Source: Podocnemis expansa
Lineage: Eukaryota > Chordata > Testudines > Podocnemididae
Reading direction: 5' to 3'
DNA: 64,000 nucleotides
Assembly (NCBI GenBank): GCA_007922195.1
Contig: ML681992.1
Coordinates: forward strand, 42,207,631-42,271,630
Shown here: positions 1-11,324 of the stretch, in pieces
How the letters are laid out: every line of letters begins with the position of its first letter
Position numbering within the stretch: the first letter of the stretch is position 1
Position numbers and translations under genes: made by a program
Notes under the pieces: model-generated
Told to the model about the DNA's origin: nothing
Database searches by the model: none
Seen by the model: the letters and a program-made list of their open reading frames with translations, nothing else

Positions 1-290
1 AGGGGCAGTTTGGTTAGTCAGTGCATTTTGGCAGGAGCCCTGCTGACATAGTGGCACCCTGTGCTTGCCACTAGTAGGGCCCTGGGCTGGAACACAGTGG
101 AGCAGGCGGGCCTGCGTTCCCCTTTCCTCCCCTGCTGCAGTCTGGGCTACCGGGTATTTGCCTTATCCCCAGAGGGGTTGAAGGCCTGAACTATTGTACT
201 TTGTGTTTAGAGGAGTGGGGTTTGGCCCAGTTGTGGGCCCGGCCCTACGCCTTGTGAGGCAGCCTAGCTGAGGGCCTGACTGCCTTACAC
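1..290. other. GC-rich segment, possible LTR-retroelement fragment
   Basis: This stretch is clearly more GC-rich than the AT-rich DNA that follows it, and the change near 290-300 is abrupt. I see no usable reading frame. The texture resembles the leader or LTR of a reptile LTR retroelement, but no terminal repeats or target duplication are visible and the left side is cut by the window edge. Confidence 0.25.
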
Positions 291-295
291 AGTGA

Positions 296-458
296 CATTA
301 TTCATCACTTCTTCACTCTTGGATCATCTGCAAATATTATTAGTAATATTTTTATGTTTTCATCCCAGTCACTCAATCATATTAAATAGCAAAGGGCCAA
401 AGAAATGATCTCTGTAGAAACACCTCTAAAAACACATCAGCTAGATGATTCCCTATTT
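296..458 (-). mobile_element. Old CR1 LINE fragment
   Basis: Read on the minus strand this matches the part of the CR1 reverse transcriptase around the FADD motif. The plus strand shows the tell-tale GATCATCTGCAAA followed by the region that describes an unfinished gene product in CR1 ORF2. It is diverged and truncated at both ends. Confidence 0.5.
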
Positions 459-460
459 AC

Positions 461-556
461 AAGCAAGCAGCGCTGTGGCACTTAAAGAATAACAATTTAT
501 TTATTGTATGAGCTTTCATGGGAGAAAATCCTACTTCATCAGATGCTTTGATGGAG
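461..556 (-). mobile_element. Penelope-like element terminal fragment
   Basis: This carries the terminal repeat motif found many times in the window: a block ending CTGTGGCACTTAAAG, an AT-rich ATTTATTTATTG run, GAGCTTTCATGGGAGAAAAT, then CTTCATCAGATGC. Longer copies join the same motif to a GIY-YIG endonuclease gene, which identifies it as the 3' end of a Penelope-like element, here on the minus strand. Confidence 0.6.
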
Positions 557-1004
557 ATTTGTGCATGGCCAGTCTCACAGCCTCCTAGCTCATGTTTGGT
601 TAAGACATCTAAAAAAATTAGTGGAGTAACTGAATCAGAGACAATTCAGTCATTAATGCTCATCTTGTACAGTATTCCTTTCCTTAGTCCTACAATGAAG
701 TCAGTGTAGAACTGTTGCTCCCTCAGATGTAATAAGTCCAATATGCTCCTATTGCCTTTGTACACTCTTTAGTGTACAATTGTATCACAGGTATTTGTAG
801 TGCAAGTGTACATAGAAATGAATGTAATAGTCATCCATAAGTCTTTAGAGAAATGTAAGTATCAAAAAACAAAGATAAACTATATGTAACATCCTCAGAA
901 CATCCATTGTTTCCAAACAGTGGAAAATAGCTATTATGATTCCATTTTGAGGTTTTTGGAATCATTGGAAGTTCTGCTGTTTATCTCTGTGTACTAATTG
1001 ATAG

Positions 1005-1575
1005 AACCTAGTAGAAGATATGGTAGCAAAAACATTAATTTTAACTTTATAGTGTTAGATCCACAAAGCTCCTATAAAAGAAAATTGTGCCTATCTAACT
1101 TACTAAGATTTTTTTGCAATAATGAAATAGGAGAGCACAGAGCAGTGAACATATTTAGCTTCAATTTTCAAAAATACATTTGATAACATATGTCATAAAA
1201 AATTAAGAAAAGTAAATAGCCACAGAGCAAGAGGCAAAATATTGTCATGGATTAAAAACTCTTTTTTTAAATTAAAGGAAACAATTCTGTGAATTTCAAA
1301 GATGTTAATAGTATTACATCCCAGGAGGCTGCATTCAGCTAGTGTCATTTAATATATTTATTTGAGACTTGGAGGAGGAAATAGACAACAGGTTAATGAA
1401 ATCTGCTGATGAGGCTACATTGTTTCTAAGAGTAAATTCCACTGAGGATTGTGAGAAATTCCATACAGACTTAAATGCAGCAGGGGATAAAGTAGCTAAA
1501 TGGCAGATGAAATTTAAGTTGGAAAAAAAATAAAGATGTTCACTTTGATCAAAGAATCCTAAACTTCTCATACAC
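1005..1575 (+). mobile_element. Old CR1-like LINE reverse transcriptase fragment
   Basis: A degenerate reverse transcriptase segment can be read on the plus strand. It has a CLSNLL-type motif near 1088, matching the CLTNLI motif of intact CR1 copies, and near 1380-1440 a stretch corresponding to the FADD region and what follows. It carries many stops and frame changes and is older than the CR1 next to it. Confidence 0.5.
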
Positions 1576-1794
1576 CAGTTGACTTTAAACTTTCAAGGTC
1601 TTAAAAAAAAGAAAAAAAAAAGGAAAAAAGTTGTCATGGTTAATGTGGTAAAGTATTAGCCAAAGGACTAAAGCAAATCATAGAATCATAAGGTTGGAAG
1701 GGACCTCATATGGTCATCTAGTCCAACCCCCTGCTAAAAGCAGGACCACTCTCACTAAATCATCCCAGCCAGAGTATTGTCAAACCGAACCTTA

Positions 1795-4635
1795 AAAATC
1801 TCCAAAAAAAGGAGATTCCACCACCTCCCTAGGCAAGCCATTCCAATGCTTCACCCCTTGCCTAGTGAGAAAGTTTTTCCTAATATCCAACCTCGACTGC
1901 CCCAGCTGCCACTTGAAACCATTGCTCCTTGTTCTGTCCTCTGTTACTACTGAGAACAGACTAATTCCCTCCTCTCTGGTGTATCCCTTCAAGTAGTTGA
2001 AGGTTGCTTTCAAATCCCCACTCAGTCTTCCTTTCTGCAGGCTAAGTAAGCCTAGTTCCTTTAGTTTCTCCTCATAAGTCATGTACCCCAGCCCCCTAAT
2101 CATTTGTGTTGCTCTCCGATGGATTCTTTCTAATTTGTCTAGTTTTTTTCTGTAGTGGGGACCCCAAAACTGGACACAGTATTGGCCTCACCAATGCCAA
2201 ATAGAGGGGAATAATCACATTCCTTGATCTGCTGCCAGTGCTCCTGCTGATACAGCCCAATATGCCATTAGCCTTTTTGGCTACAAGAGAATGCTGTTGA
2301 CTCATCCAGCTTGCCATTCACCATAATCCCAATGTGCTTTTCTATAGTTCTGCTGCTTAGCCAATCAGTCCCCCACCTGTAGCAGCGCATTGGTTTTTTC
2401 CATCCTAAGTGCAGGACTTTGCACTTGTCCTTGTTGAACCATATCAGATTTCTTTTGGCCTACTGCTTCAATTTGCCTAGGTCTCCCTCCAGCATGTCTA
2501 CCATTCCCCCCACCTTGGCATCATTTGCAAATTTACTGAGTGTGCAATATATCCCATCATCAAGATTGTTAATGAAGATGTTGAACAGAACGGACCCCCA
2601 GAACCGACCCCTGCAGCACTCCACTCGTTACTGATTGCCAGCTAGACATTGAGCCATTGATTCCTACCTTCTGATCCCGTTGATCTAGCCAGTTTTCTAT
2701 CCAACTTATGGTCCACTCATCCAGCCCATACTTCCTTAACTTGTTGACTAGAATGCTGAGGGAAAAAATGTATCAAAAGCCTTGCTTAAGTTAAGTTATA
2801 AGTCAACAGCTATTCCTGCATCCACAAATCCAGTCTTCTCATCACAGAAGGTGATCAGGTTGGTCAAGCATGATTTGCCTTTTGTGAATCCATGCTGACT
2901 GCTCCTGATCACTCTATTTTCCTCCAAGTGTTTCAGGATGGATTCTCTGAGAACCTGCCCCATGATTTTTCCAGGGACTGAGGTGAGACTGACTGGTCTG
3001 TAGTTCCCCAGAGCCTCCTTTTTACCCTTTTTGAAGATAGGTACTATATTTGACTTCTTCCAATACTCCAGGACCTTTCCCCATTCACCATGAGTTTTCA
3101 AAGATAATGGCCAGTGGCTCTGCAAACCCATTGGCCAACTCCCTCAGCACCATTGGATACAGTTCATTTGGTCCCATAGACTTGTGCGCATTTAACTTCT
3201 TTAAGTAGTCCCTAACCTGATTTTCCACCATCGTGGGCCGCTCTCCTCTCCATTCTGTGTTACCCAGTGTAGTAGCTTGGGAACTGACCCTCCCCGTGAA
3301 GAATGAAGTTAAAAAAAGTATTGAGTACTTCAGCCTTTTCTGTGTCATCCACCACGAGGATACCTGCCCCATTCAGTAAGGGATGCACCATCCCTGATTC
3401 TTTTCTTGTTGCTGACATATCTGTAGAACCCCTTCCTGCTATCCTTCACATCTCTTGCTAGTTTCAACTCCAATTGTCCTTTGGTCTTTCTGATTTTATC
3501 CCTGCACACCCGAGCAATATCTTTATATGCCTTCCCATTCATCTGCCCAAGCTTCCACATCTTATAAGCTTCCTTTTTATGTTTCAGCTCACCACAGAGT
3601 TCTCTTGTAAGCCATGCTAGGCGCCTACCACATTTGCTGTCCTTTCTGCACATTGGTATGGTATGTTCCTGTGCTCTTAGCAGGGTTTCTTGAAAATACC
3701 GCCAGCTCCCTTGGACACCTTTTCCTTCAGATCAGCCTCCCAGGGAATCCTGCCCATCAGTTCCCTGAGGGAGCCAAAATCTGCTTTTCTGAAGTCCAGG
3801 GTCTGCATTTTGCTTCTTTCCTTTCTTCCTTTGATCAGGATTCTGAACTCTACCATCTCATGGTCACTGCTGCCCAGGTTGCCATTCACTTCTACTTTTC
3901 TGATCAATTCATCTCTATTTGTGAGCAGGAGGTCGAGAGGTGCAAGACCCTGGTTGGTTCCTCCAGCATTTGTACCAGGAAGTTGTCTTCAACAATCTCC
4001 AAAAACTTCCTGGATTGCCTGTGCACTGCTGTATTGCCCTCCCAACAGATGTCAGGATAATTGAAATCTCCCATGAGGACCAGGGTCTGTGATCTGGAAA
4101 CTTCTGCTAGTTGTCCATAAAATGACTCATGCACCTCCTCTTTTTGGTCTGGTGGTCTATAGCAGACACCCACCACAACATATCCCTTGTGGCACGCCCC
4201 TCTAAATTTAGTGCACAGACTTTCAACTGGCTTGTTTCCATTTTCATAGTGGAACTCCGAGTAGTCATATAGCTCTTTTACATATAGCGCTACTCCTCCC
4301 CCTCTTCTTCCCTGCTTGTTCTTCCTGAACAATTTATATGCATCCATGGCAGTGTTCCAGTCATGCAAGCTATCCCACCACGTCTCTGTTATTCCAGTTA
4401 CATCATAGGTCCCCATCTGTGCCAATAGTACCAGTTCTTCCTGCATGTTTCGCAGGCTCCTCATTTGTGTACAGGCACCTAAAATATCAGGCCAATTAAT
4501 CTCCTTTCCTCTGTTGATGATCTCCCCTGTTGCATCTTCCTTCTTCCATTTTTCCCCCTGATGTCCTCCTTTCCCACTCACCTCAGGTGTTAGGGCTTTG
4601 TTAGGAGACTTGAGAGAATGATTTGATTCCCCCAC
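1795..4635 (-). pseudogene. CR1 ORF2: endonuclease plus reverse transcriptase, disrupted
   Basis: ORF2 encodes the apurinic-like endonuclease and reverse transcriptase that nick target DNA and copy CR1 RNA in place. The N-terminal endonuclease (about 3904-4635) shows [18 protein letters not shown] and MGDFNYP motifs. Downstream pieces include the segment with DGASL (3345-3653), the reverse transcriptase fingers with VPIFKKGKKEALGNYRPVSL (2796-3131), a [16 protein letters not shown] motif, and the C-terminal region (1792-2317) with [14 protein letters not shown]. At least five frame changes or stops separate these pieces. The stretch between about 2320 and 2790, which holds the FADD palm motif, is open in no single frame. 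The product cannot be made. Confidence 0.85.
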
Positions 4636-4734
4636 TCCCCAGTTCCAATTACTTTCTCTATTATCCCTGCTGTTACGGACCCTGCATCCCCCCAGTTCTG
4701 TCCTTTCCCCCAGGCCTCCCTCATTGTTACTTAC

Positions 4735-5914
4735 CTGTGGGCGTTGGGCCTTGTTTAAAGTCTGCCTTACTTGGTTAGCCAGTCGACATACTATTATGGT
4801 CTTCCCCTTCCTCGACAGGTGAAGTCCATCTCTGCCAAGCAGTCCTTCTTCCGGAAACAGTACTCCATTGTCAAGGAATCCAAAGCACTCCTGATGACAC
4901 CATCTTCACAGCTAGGCATTAACCCCCAGGATGCATCTGTTTCTGCTCAGGCCCTTACCCTTGACCAAAGGTATCAAGGAGAACACCACCTATGCACCAA
5001 ACTCACTCACCCACCTTCCCAGCGCCCTGTAGTCATCTTTGATCTGCTGAGGATCACCTCTTGCAGTATGATTGGTTCCCAAATGCATGAGTAACATGGG
5101 TTAGTACTCAGAGCAGCAGATGATTCTCGACAATCAATGTGTAACATCTCGGGTATCGGCCCCTACCAGGCAGCATACCTCTCAAGAGGCCTTGTCAAGG
5201 CCTCTGTCCCCCCTCAGAAGCAAGTCCCCAACCACCACAACCCTACGTTTCCTCCTGGATATGGTGGATGTGATCCTCCCAGCCTTGGGGATGCATGGCT
5301 TCTCTTCTTCCACCTCATCTCTCGCCTCTAATACTGCATAACAGTTCTCCACCACAACAGAGAATGAGATTGGAGCAGGGGTGGAACACTGTTGGCTGCC
5401 AGAAGTAACCAGCTGCCAGTGTCTTCCCTGTGCCAGAACCACCTCCTCCTTCACCAGTGGTGTGGCAGCACTGGATAGATTCCTGGATAGATTCCTATGC
5501 CTTGGATGTTTCCTCAGGGATGCTATCAGGGAATTTCTTCAGGGAATGGATACTCCTGAGCCTAGACACTCCCTCCTGTAACTCTCCCACCTGCCTCCTG
5601 AGAGATTCCACCAGGAGACACCTGTCACACTGAATGATCTCCCCAGTTTGATTGTCAGTGAGAGGGAAATGCAGGCCACAGTCCCTGCAAGTCCACACCG
5701 TGATCTGGGTAGAGATATCCATCATCAGAATGCCCGTCTGGCTACAGGCACAGGAGGAGGAGACAGAAGGGGCGCTGGCACAAGCAGTGCAGCTCCTCTT
5801 CACCATAGCAGCCTCACCAACTCCTTCCCAAACTCTCTCTCTAACTCCCCTGTTTTGTCTCTCTGCTCCGGCCACTAACATGGCAGTGGTTTTGCAGTGT
5901 GGACACTTGTCCAC
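4735..5914 (-). pseudogene. CR1 ORF1: cysteine-rich, coiled-coil and esterase protein, disrupted
   Basis: CR1 ORF1 proteins bind RNA and carry a PHD-like cysteine cluster and an SGNH-type esterase. Both are visible. The N-terminal piece (5495-5914) starts at MDKCPHC and contains CRDCGLHFPL and QCDRCLLVE cysteine pairs, followed by a heptad-like stretch (LRRQVGELQEGVSRLRSI). The next piece (5182-5454) ends with VVVVGDLLLRGDRG, the esterase nucleophile block, with Leu where active copies have Ser in GDSLLRG. Further on, LLMHLGTNHTARGD (near 5090) and GRDGLHLS (near 4830) correspond to the Asn block and the catalytic His block. Stops and one or two frameshifts break the ORF, including stops between the last two blocks. 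ORF1 ends shortly before ORF2. Confidence 0.7.
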
Positions 5915-5945
5915 TAGGAACTGGACTCAGACCAACCACCAACAA

Positions 5946-7144
5946 AAAAGAGAAACCACATTAGGTTATCATCAACCTGGATGGGATAGAATGTGAGGAT
6001 CTGTTGATGTACCCATTCATATCCTACTGCCAATCTCCTGACTCTGCCTGTCCCCTATCAAAACAATTTTTAGCTTTTTTAAAACTTATTTCAAACTAGA
6101 GAAGAATATAATGGAAGTCAAGTAGCTGACATCTCTTGCTGTAACAGTTCCCCTAGTTATTCCATTGATTTACCACAGTGTTCACACCACCTCACTCTTC
6201 TCCCTAAAGGAAGTGTGATAATATGAGTATGATTCAGCTCAAGGATAATTTCTGCAAAAAGTTATAGTTACCCTTTGACTTTTAGTTCCTGTAAAACATG
6301 TGTTTTCTAAGGCAAGACTACTTTTCACCAGTAAACCCCAGATTTTGCTTACAGTGCAATTAGTGAGTCAATTGCATGAAATCACTTCATTGTCTTACCA
6401 ATTTAAGAAACCATCAGAAAAGTCACACCTGTTTCATTTGGGGAGCCCTACTTGTTCACTCTGACAATGCTACATTAATTTAGTTTATTGACCTCAGTAT
6501 TCCTACTTCTATGTACTCACCAAAGCTTTGTGGTTTTAGATATACTATATCTGAACCATTTGAAAAGAAAATATACATAAGAATCTCAGTGAATACAGTA
6601 TTTATTTTTTTCTTTTGATATAACAGAGATGGATAAATATTCTGTAAAGTACTGTTTTATTTGCTTTCTTATTCTTGCTGCTACAGAGATTGCCTAGGAT
6701 TTCTATTACTGGTAACTATAACTTGAAGATCCATCTTCTAGACTGGCCATGTAGTGCACTAAGGGTCTGATCCATTTGCCTTTAGTGTTGGACCAAGCCC
6801 TATATAGAATTTGAGAGTGTTCTCTCCATATCATGTCCCAAATTTCTCACATAATTTATTCAATTATGGCTTTTCCACCTGAGTCATTCTCTTTATCTGA
6901 CCACTGTAGATTTGCATGCATCTCATGCATACGAACTTGGGGTCATCTGAATAGTTGTATAGTCAGCTGAGGTTGTGCATATGCCTTATGCTGCCTCATG
7001 TTCCAGAAAAAAGTATAACAGGAAGAGTGGTTGTGACCCTCCATCAGTTCCCCCTTACTCTGAAGCCTGTATTAGCTGAAGACTTAAAAACCAGGCAAGG
7101 AGAGTATAACATGGGTCCCGCACTGACCATAATATCTTGAAGAA
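5946..7144. other. Unassigned AT-rich DNA
   Basis: I recognise no gene, RNA or repeat family here. Reading frames are short and look random. It is presumably intergenic or intronic host DNA. Confidence 0.4.
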
Positions 7145-7366
7145 ACAAACCGGGAGTCCTGTGGCATTTAAAGACTAACAAATTTATTTATCACATGAGT
7201 TTTTGTGGGAGAAAATTCCACTTCATCAGATGCTTTGAAGATCTGATGAAGTGGGATTTTCTCTCATGAAAGCTAATGAGATAAATAATTTTGTTGGTCT
7301 TTAAGTGCCACAGGACTCCTTATTTGTTTTGCAGAATTAGACTAACACAGCTACCCCTTTGGAACT
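7145..7366. mobile_element. Penelope-like fold-back: two inverted terminal repeats
   Basis: Two copies of the Penelope terminal motif face each other. The left arm (7145-7237) reads GTCCTGTGGCATTTAAAG towards CACTTCATCAGATGC. The right arm (7240-7366) is its reverse complement, reading CTGATGAAGTGGGATTTTC to CACAGGACTCC and then the element end ACTAACACAGCTACCCC. Only a few bases separate the arms at about 7238, so the unit is an almost perfect hairpin with no internal coding sequence. Confidence 0.75.
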
Positions 7367-7369
7367 TGG

Positions 7370-8520
7370 AGAAACAGCCACTGTCAGATAAATAAGCCTT
7401 CTTTCTTCTCTGAATACAAAATCAGCATGGAGCCCACTGTTGGTGACTGGCAAGCAGTATCCTCTTTCGGATGGTGGGAATGAGGAGTGCCAGCTGAATC
7501 AAACAGAAATTGGAGCTGCTCTGCTGCATCTGGTCTCAGCTCTAGTAGCCAAGTCCACTGCATAATGGTTTACAAACAGGAGCAGATTGCTCCATGTAAC
7601 AAGCAGTCTGCCAGATTTCAGCTATCAGCATTTTATGAAAACAGGCCAACAATGATGCTTGAGCTCTGGTACAGTGAGTCTTGATGGTCAGTGTGTGAGG
7701 TATATCTGCCAGCTGGAAGTGCAGTGTGATACAGAGTTCTCCACTTCATCTGTCTTTGGAATGAAATAGCCTGGCCTTCAGGGCATCCAGATGCTGCCAA
7801 CAGGCGTGGAGATAGACTGAAAAAGATAGTCTTGTCACGATGCTAAGGAAGGGTGTGATGGAACAGAGAAACTTCACACCAATAGTAAAAGGGCCTATGG
7901 GCCCAGCTAGGTCATCTATATCTCCAGCCAATGTCCTGGAGGGGGGAGAAGAAGGAAATGCCCTCTAACTCAGGTCAGAACTGACTGATGGAGAGACAGG
8001 AGGTGTCTCTGTCATTTTACAGGTGAGGAACCCCACTACAAACCTGACAGCCAGGAGGGCTGCTGAGGGAGAAGCACTGCATTCTTAACTGAGAGAGACT
8101 GGGGAGCACCCAGCAGTGAGTGAACTTTACTATTTGACTGTGAGAACATTGTGGAAGGAGTCGAGGCCCCTCCTTCCTTACTTCTGCCCATCTCAGAGTC
8201 GCATGAGCCTGTAGCAGGATTCCTCAAAAGGTCTAAATGTGGCAGTACTCCTGGTCAGCCACTATGGACTGGACTACAAAGGCCATGCCCAAAACTGAAG
8301 CAACATAATTAAGAAGTAACCTAGGGCAGTGAATCTTGTTATTTGGAGGATCATAATGGTGTTGCTTCCCACAGGGCCCTGGCCTGGGAGCTAGTGGAGA
8401 GGAAGGATCTAGGTACCCCAGCACACTCTCTTAAGGGTTAAAGTCCAGATGCAGGTGGAGGCAAGAAGGCTCCTAACCTTATGTCACGAACCAGGCATCT
8501 CTGCCACCTGGTCAGGGAAG
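7370..8520. other. Unassigned DNA
   Basis: No recognisable gene or repeat. Short frames are present but show no domain. The sequence is of moderate GC and appears single copy within the window. Confidence 0.35.
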
Positions 8521-8571
8521 TTCCAGAGGGGTAATCATGTTAGTTTAGTTCAGCAAAACAAACAAGGAGTC
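8521..8571 (+). mobile_element. Penelope-like element outer end
   Basis: TTCCAGAGGGGTAATCATG, then a TTAGTTCAGCAAAACAAACAAGGAGTC run, matches the outermost bases seen at 25025, 40062 and 43204. It is only about 50 bp and joins directly to a tRNA-like sequence. Confidence 0.55.
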
Positions 8572-8580
8572 TGTTTTGCT

Positions 8581-8632
8581 GGTCTAGGTAGCAAGGGATC
8601 GGAAGTCAGTGTGCTAACCACTAGGCCACCAC
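8581..8632 (-). mobile_element. tRNA-derived SINE fragment
   Basis: On the minus strand this reads TGGTGGCCTAGTGGTTAGCA, a good match to an RNA polymerase III box A (TRGCNNAGYGG). A complete box B is not seen, so it is a SINE head fragment, not a functional tRNA. Confidence 0.5.
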
Positions 8633-8982
8633 TGGCCTTCTGAGCACTCTGTCACAAGGGCAATATGTCCTGAGTGTGTAGTTTCTTTTCTCCATACATG
8701 GACTAGAGCTCAGGAAAGAACAGAGTTAAGACAATTGCCTAGTTTTAGTGATACTCAGACACCATTTTATGGATGAGCTTTTGTTTGTTTGTGGTCCCCC
8801 AACCACTTTGTCCTTGCAGAAACAGGAGCACATGTGTGCCTGAAAGTATATATCTCTCCTGGCTCAGGTGTTGGCCACCAAAATATAGTTTAAGAGTATG
8901 ATGGTGGATGGAATACATTATGAGGGTCTCCATAAGCTTCAGGACTATTCTGTTAAAGTCCCCTTGCTGGAGTAGGCTCTGT

Positions 8983-9474
8983 GGGTATGTCTACACTTAC
9001 ACTTTAAATTGAAACAATGATTATTATTTTGATTTCAAATTGTGCATGTCTACACTAGCTTTCCTTATTTCAAAATGAGATGGTCCTGCCATTTTGAAAT
9101 AATAAAATCTCACTTTATATTGAAATGGTGGTTAAATTGAAATTATTTCAAAATAATGCAGTGTAGCCACATTATTCTGATTTAACTGTTACTTCGGCTT
9201 AACACTTTGCCCTTCTCCCTCTCAGGGTGCCTTCCCTTTCTATATATTGTGTGGGGGCATGGCCCTTTGTGGGGCCATCTTGCCACACCTCCCATGGTGT
9301 CCCTCTCTTAAATTGAACTAGCAAGTTCTGTCCATGGACATGCTAGTTCGATTTGGGATTTTAGTGGGTACATGTTAAATCGATTTAACTTAAATCAGTT
9401 TAATCATTTTTATTTTGACTCAGTTAGATAGATTTAAGTTAAATTGATTTAACAATCTAAGTGTAGACATAGCC
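8983..9474 (+). mobile_element. Harbinger-type MITE
   Basis: Terminal inverted repeats GGGTATGTCTACACTTA and TAAGTGTAGACATAGCC are flanked by a 3-bp target duplication TGT (8980-8982, 9475-9477). Subterminal blocks are palindromes such as AAATCGATTT. The segment 9263-9349 resembles 63555-63641 of the autonomous element: GGCCAT, TTGCCA, ACCTCCCATGGTG, then a hairpin centred on CCATGG. It is therefore a deletion derivative or sister of that element. Confidence 0.85.
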
Positions 9475-9761
9475 TGTGACTAGTAGATAAGCATGCATCA
9501 GTCCCTTGAGGAATTTCCTTCCTAATTCATAGGAGAAGACTTAAAGTCATGGTATATTACTCTCTATACACATATCACTCTACCTGATGAACCTTGCTGT
9601 TACTGAAGGAGAGCGTGGCATGTTTTCACTGCAGTAAATAGTCCAGAATCATTGTTTTCAAGGCCTACTGAGGTAGTTAGTCACATTGGGTCATCCATAT
9701 GTAAATTTTTTCCTGCTTGGAAAATTAAGTCTTTCATGAATGATTCCCTGCCTTGTGCCAT

Positions 9762-9926
9762 GTAAATAACATGTTCGAATATGTGAGGAAAAGTCCTTCT
9801 CCATGATATTCTTATAGTATTCATTCAAATTCAGTTGTAGGGATATATACAACTGAGTCTGAATGAATGGTATAAGAATATCACGGAGAAGGACTTTTTC
9901 TCACATATTTGGACATGTTATTTATA
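9762..9926. repeat. Long inverted repeat with 8-nt loop
   Basis: The left arm 9762-9839 and right arm 9848-9926 are reverse complements at roughly nine positions in ten, around the loop GGGATATA. Each arm includes AAGTCCTTCTCC or its complement and ATAACATG at the outer end. No known terminal repeat or target duplication is seen. Confidence 0.85.
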
Positions 9927-9964
9927 TAGATATAGATATAGATATAGATATAGATATAGATATA
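9925..9964. repeat. (ATAGAT)n microsatellite
   Basis: A near-perfect six-base repeat starts directly at the outer end of the right arm of the inverted repeat. Confidence 0.9.
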
Positions 9965-9995
9965 TAATATTAATGCATTCTAAATATAGTCCTGG

Positions 9996-10056
9996 CTCTG
10001 CTTAAGTCAACTGAAACCTGCTTAAGTCGACTTAAGATCCTTATGTAGACATAGCC
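9996..10056 (+). mobile_element. 3' end of a Harbinger-type MITE (AAGTCGACTT family)
   Basis: It contains CTTAAGTCGACTTAAG and ends ATGTAGACATAGCC, the right terminal repeat of this family. The left end is missing, so it is truncated. Confidence 0.6.
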
Positions 10057-10623
10057 CCAGTTGCAGTAACAAGTCTCTTTTTCTTTTCTTCTTCGAGTCC
10101 CTTGCAAGATGGGTCTCTGAAAATGAAAAGGGAACGGACATAGGTAGAAGGCAAAAAACCCCAAACAATTAGATGGCGTATTCTTGGACAATGATGCATC
10201 CACTTGTTAGCTAAATGTGTGACCTAAACCCAGTGGAAAAAAAGTTTGAGGTGGTTTCTCCAGCATGGACCTTGACTATCTTGTCAAACCTGCTATCTTT
10301 GGGAGAGAAGTTGGTGTTCTCTGTAAAATGAAGATGACTGATACCTCCTCAAATAAAAGGATCACTTTCTGGATAGATCTGAGGGTAGTGAATGTCTTCT
10401 GCCTCTGAGAAGGGTTTGTTCTGGCATGTTTACTGATATGGAATTAGAGTTTAAATTCCCAAGGATCTCATTAAAACTGGAGTCTTTTTAAGAAATAGTG
10501 TGCCTCATCAGTCCTAGTGATAGACAGGTCCATAACCTTATAATAGCAGGCCTCCTGGACCATTTCAGAGATATGAGATGCTGAAGCTAAGAAGCTCAGC
10601 ACTTCATGAAAGTCATGACTATG
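10057..10623. other. Unassigned DNA
   Basis: I see no gene or repeat in this interval. Confidence 0.35.
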
Positions 10624-11007
10624 AATGGGTATGTATACACTGTGTGTTTAGGTCGACTTAAACAAAGCCCTGTCTACATTGCAGTGTAATAAATTCGACT
10701 TTAGCATCAGGTAAAGTTGACTTTATTACTTCCGCTTATAAAGTCAACTTTACAGTTAAGTTGACTTTATTAAGTCAATTTAAGGAAATATGGAGGGGAC
10801 GTTGCCTTAAGTCAACTTAATTGGCCTCCCAACCACAGAAAACATGGCGATGGAGGCTGGCTAGAAGGCACAATACAGCTGGGAGCATTCCCAGCTGTGT
10901 AGACCACAGCCAAACTCCCCATGTTCCCTGACTGATCTCCCCAGTTTTGAGCCGCACTGGGGATCACAGTCCTACCCGGCATTTCTCCCGTTCTTTGCCC
11001 ACTCTTC

Positions 11008-11310
11008 ATGTCTCCCCCCTCTCTGCCTGACCCCGCATGTCTCCCCCTTCTCTGTTCAAACCCATGTGTCTCCCCCTTCTCTGCCCAAACCTGTGTGTCT
11101 CCCCCTTGCTCTTCTCTGCCTGACCCTGGGTGTCTCTCCCTTCTCTACCCAAACCTGTGTGTCTCCCCTTGCCCTTCTCAGACCAATCCTCAGTGTCTCC
11201 CCCTTCTCTGCCCAACCCCCTGTCTGTCCCATTGCTCTTTTCAGCTTGACCCTGCCTGTCTCTCCCCCTCTCCACCCAACCCTGTGTGTGTCCCTTTCTC
11301 AAAGGACCCC
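11008..11310. repeat. CT-rich minisatellite
   Basis: About ten diverged units of 25 to 38 bp start TGTCTCCCCCTTCTCTGCCC or close variants. They lie inside the non-autonomous element and can be read as long open frames on both strands, but that is a product of the repeat, not evidence for a gene. Confidence 0.8.
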
Positions 11311-11324
11311 CCTGATATTGTTGT

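Larger units (their letters stand above)
1678..5945 (-). mobile_element. Nearly full-length CR1 non-LTR retrotransposon
   Basis: This is a minus-strand CR1 of about 4.3 kb, close to the usual length of the family. Its 3' end is at 1678, where the plus strand begins with the complement of the typical CR1 terminal repeat (ATCATAGAATCATAAGG). Moving up the minus strand come the 3' UTR, ORF2 (reverse transcriptase, then endonuclease near its start), and ORF1 with a cysteine-rich segment, coiled coil and esterase domain. The 5' boundary near 5945 is approximate, because I cannot place the first base. Both ORFs are broken by stops and frameshifts, so the copy is dead. Most CR1 copies are strongly 5'-truncated, so one retaining ORF1 is uncommon. 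Confidence 0.85.

Noticed and set aside
3614..4064. Plus-strand frames of 124 and 148 residues
   Set aside because: They are shadows of the CR1 endonuclease on the minus strand. The same antisense pattern appears at 28259-28684 opposite the other CR1.
9901..9970. Telomere-like or CRISPR-like repeat
   Set aside because: It is a simple (ATAGAT)n microsatellite without spacers.
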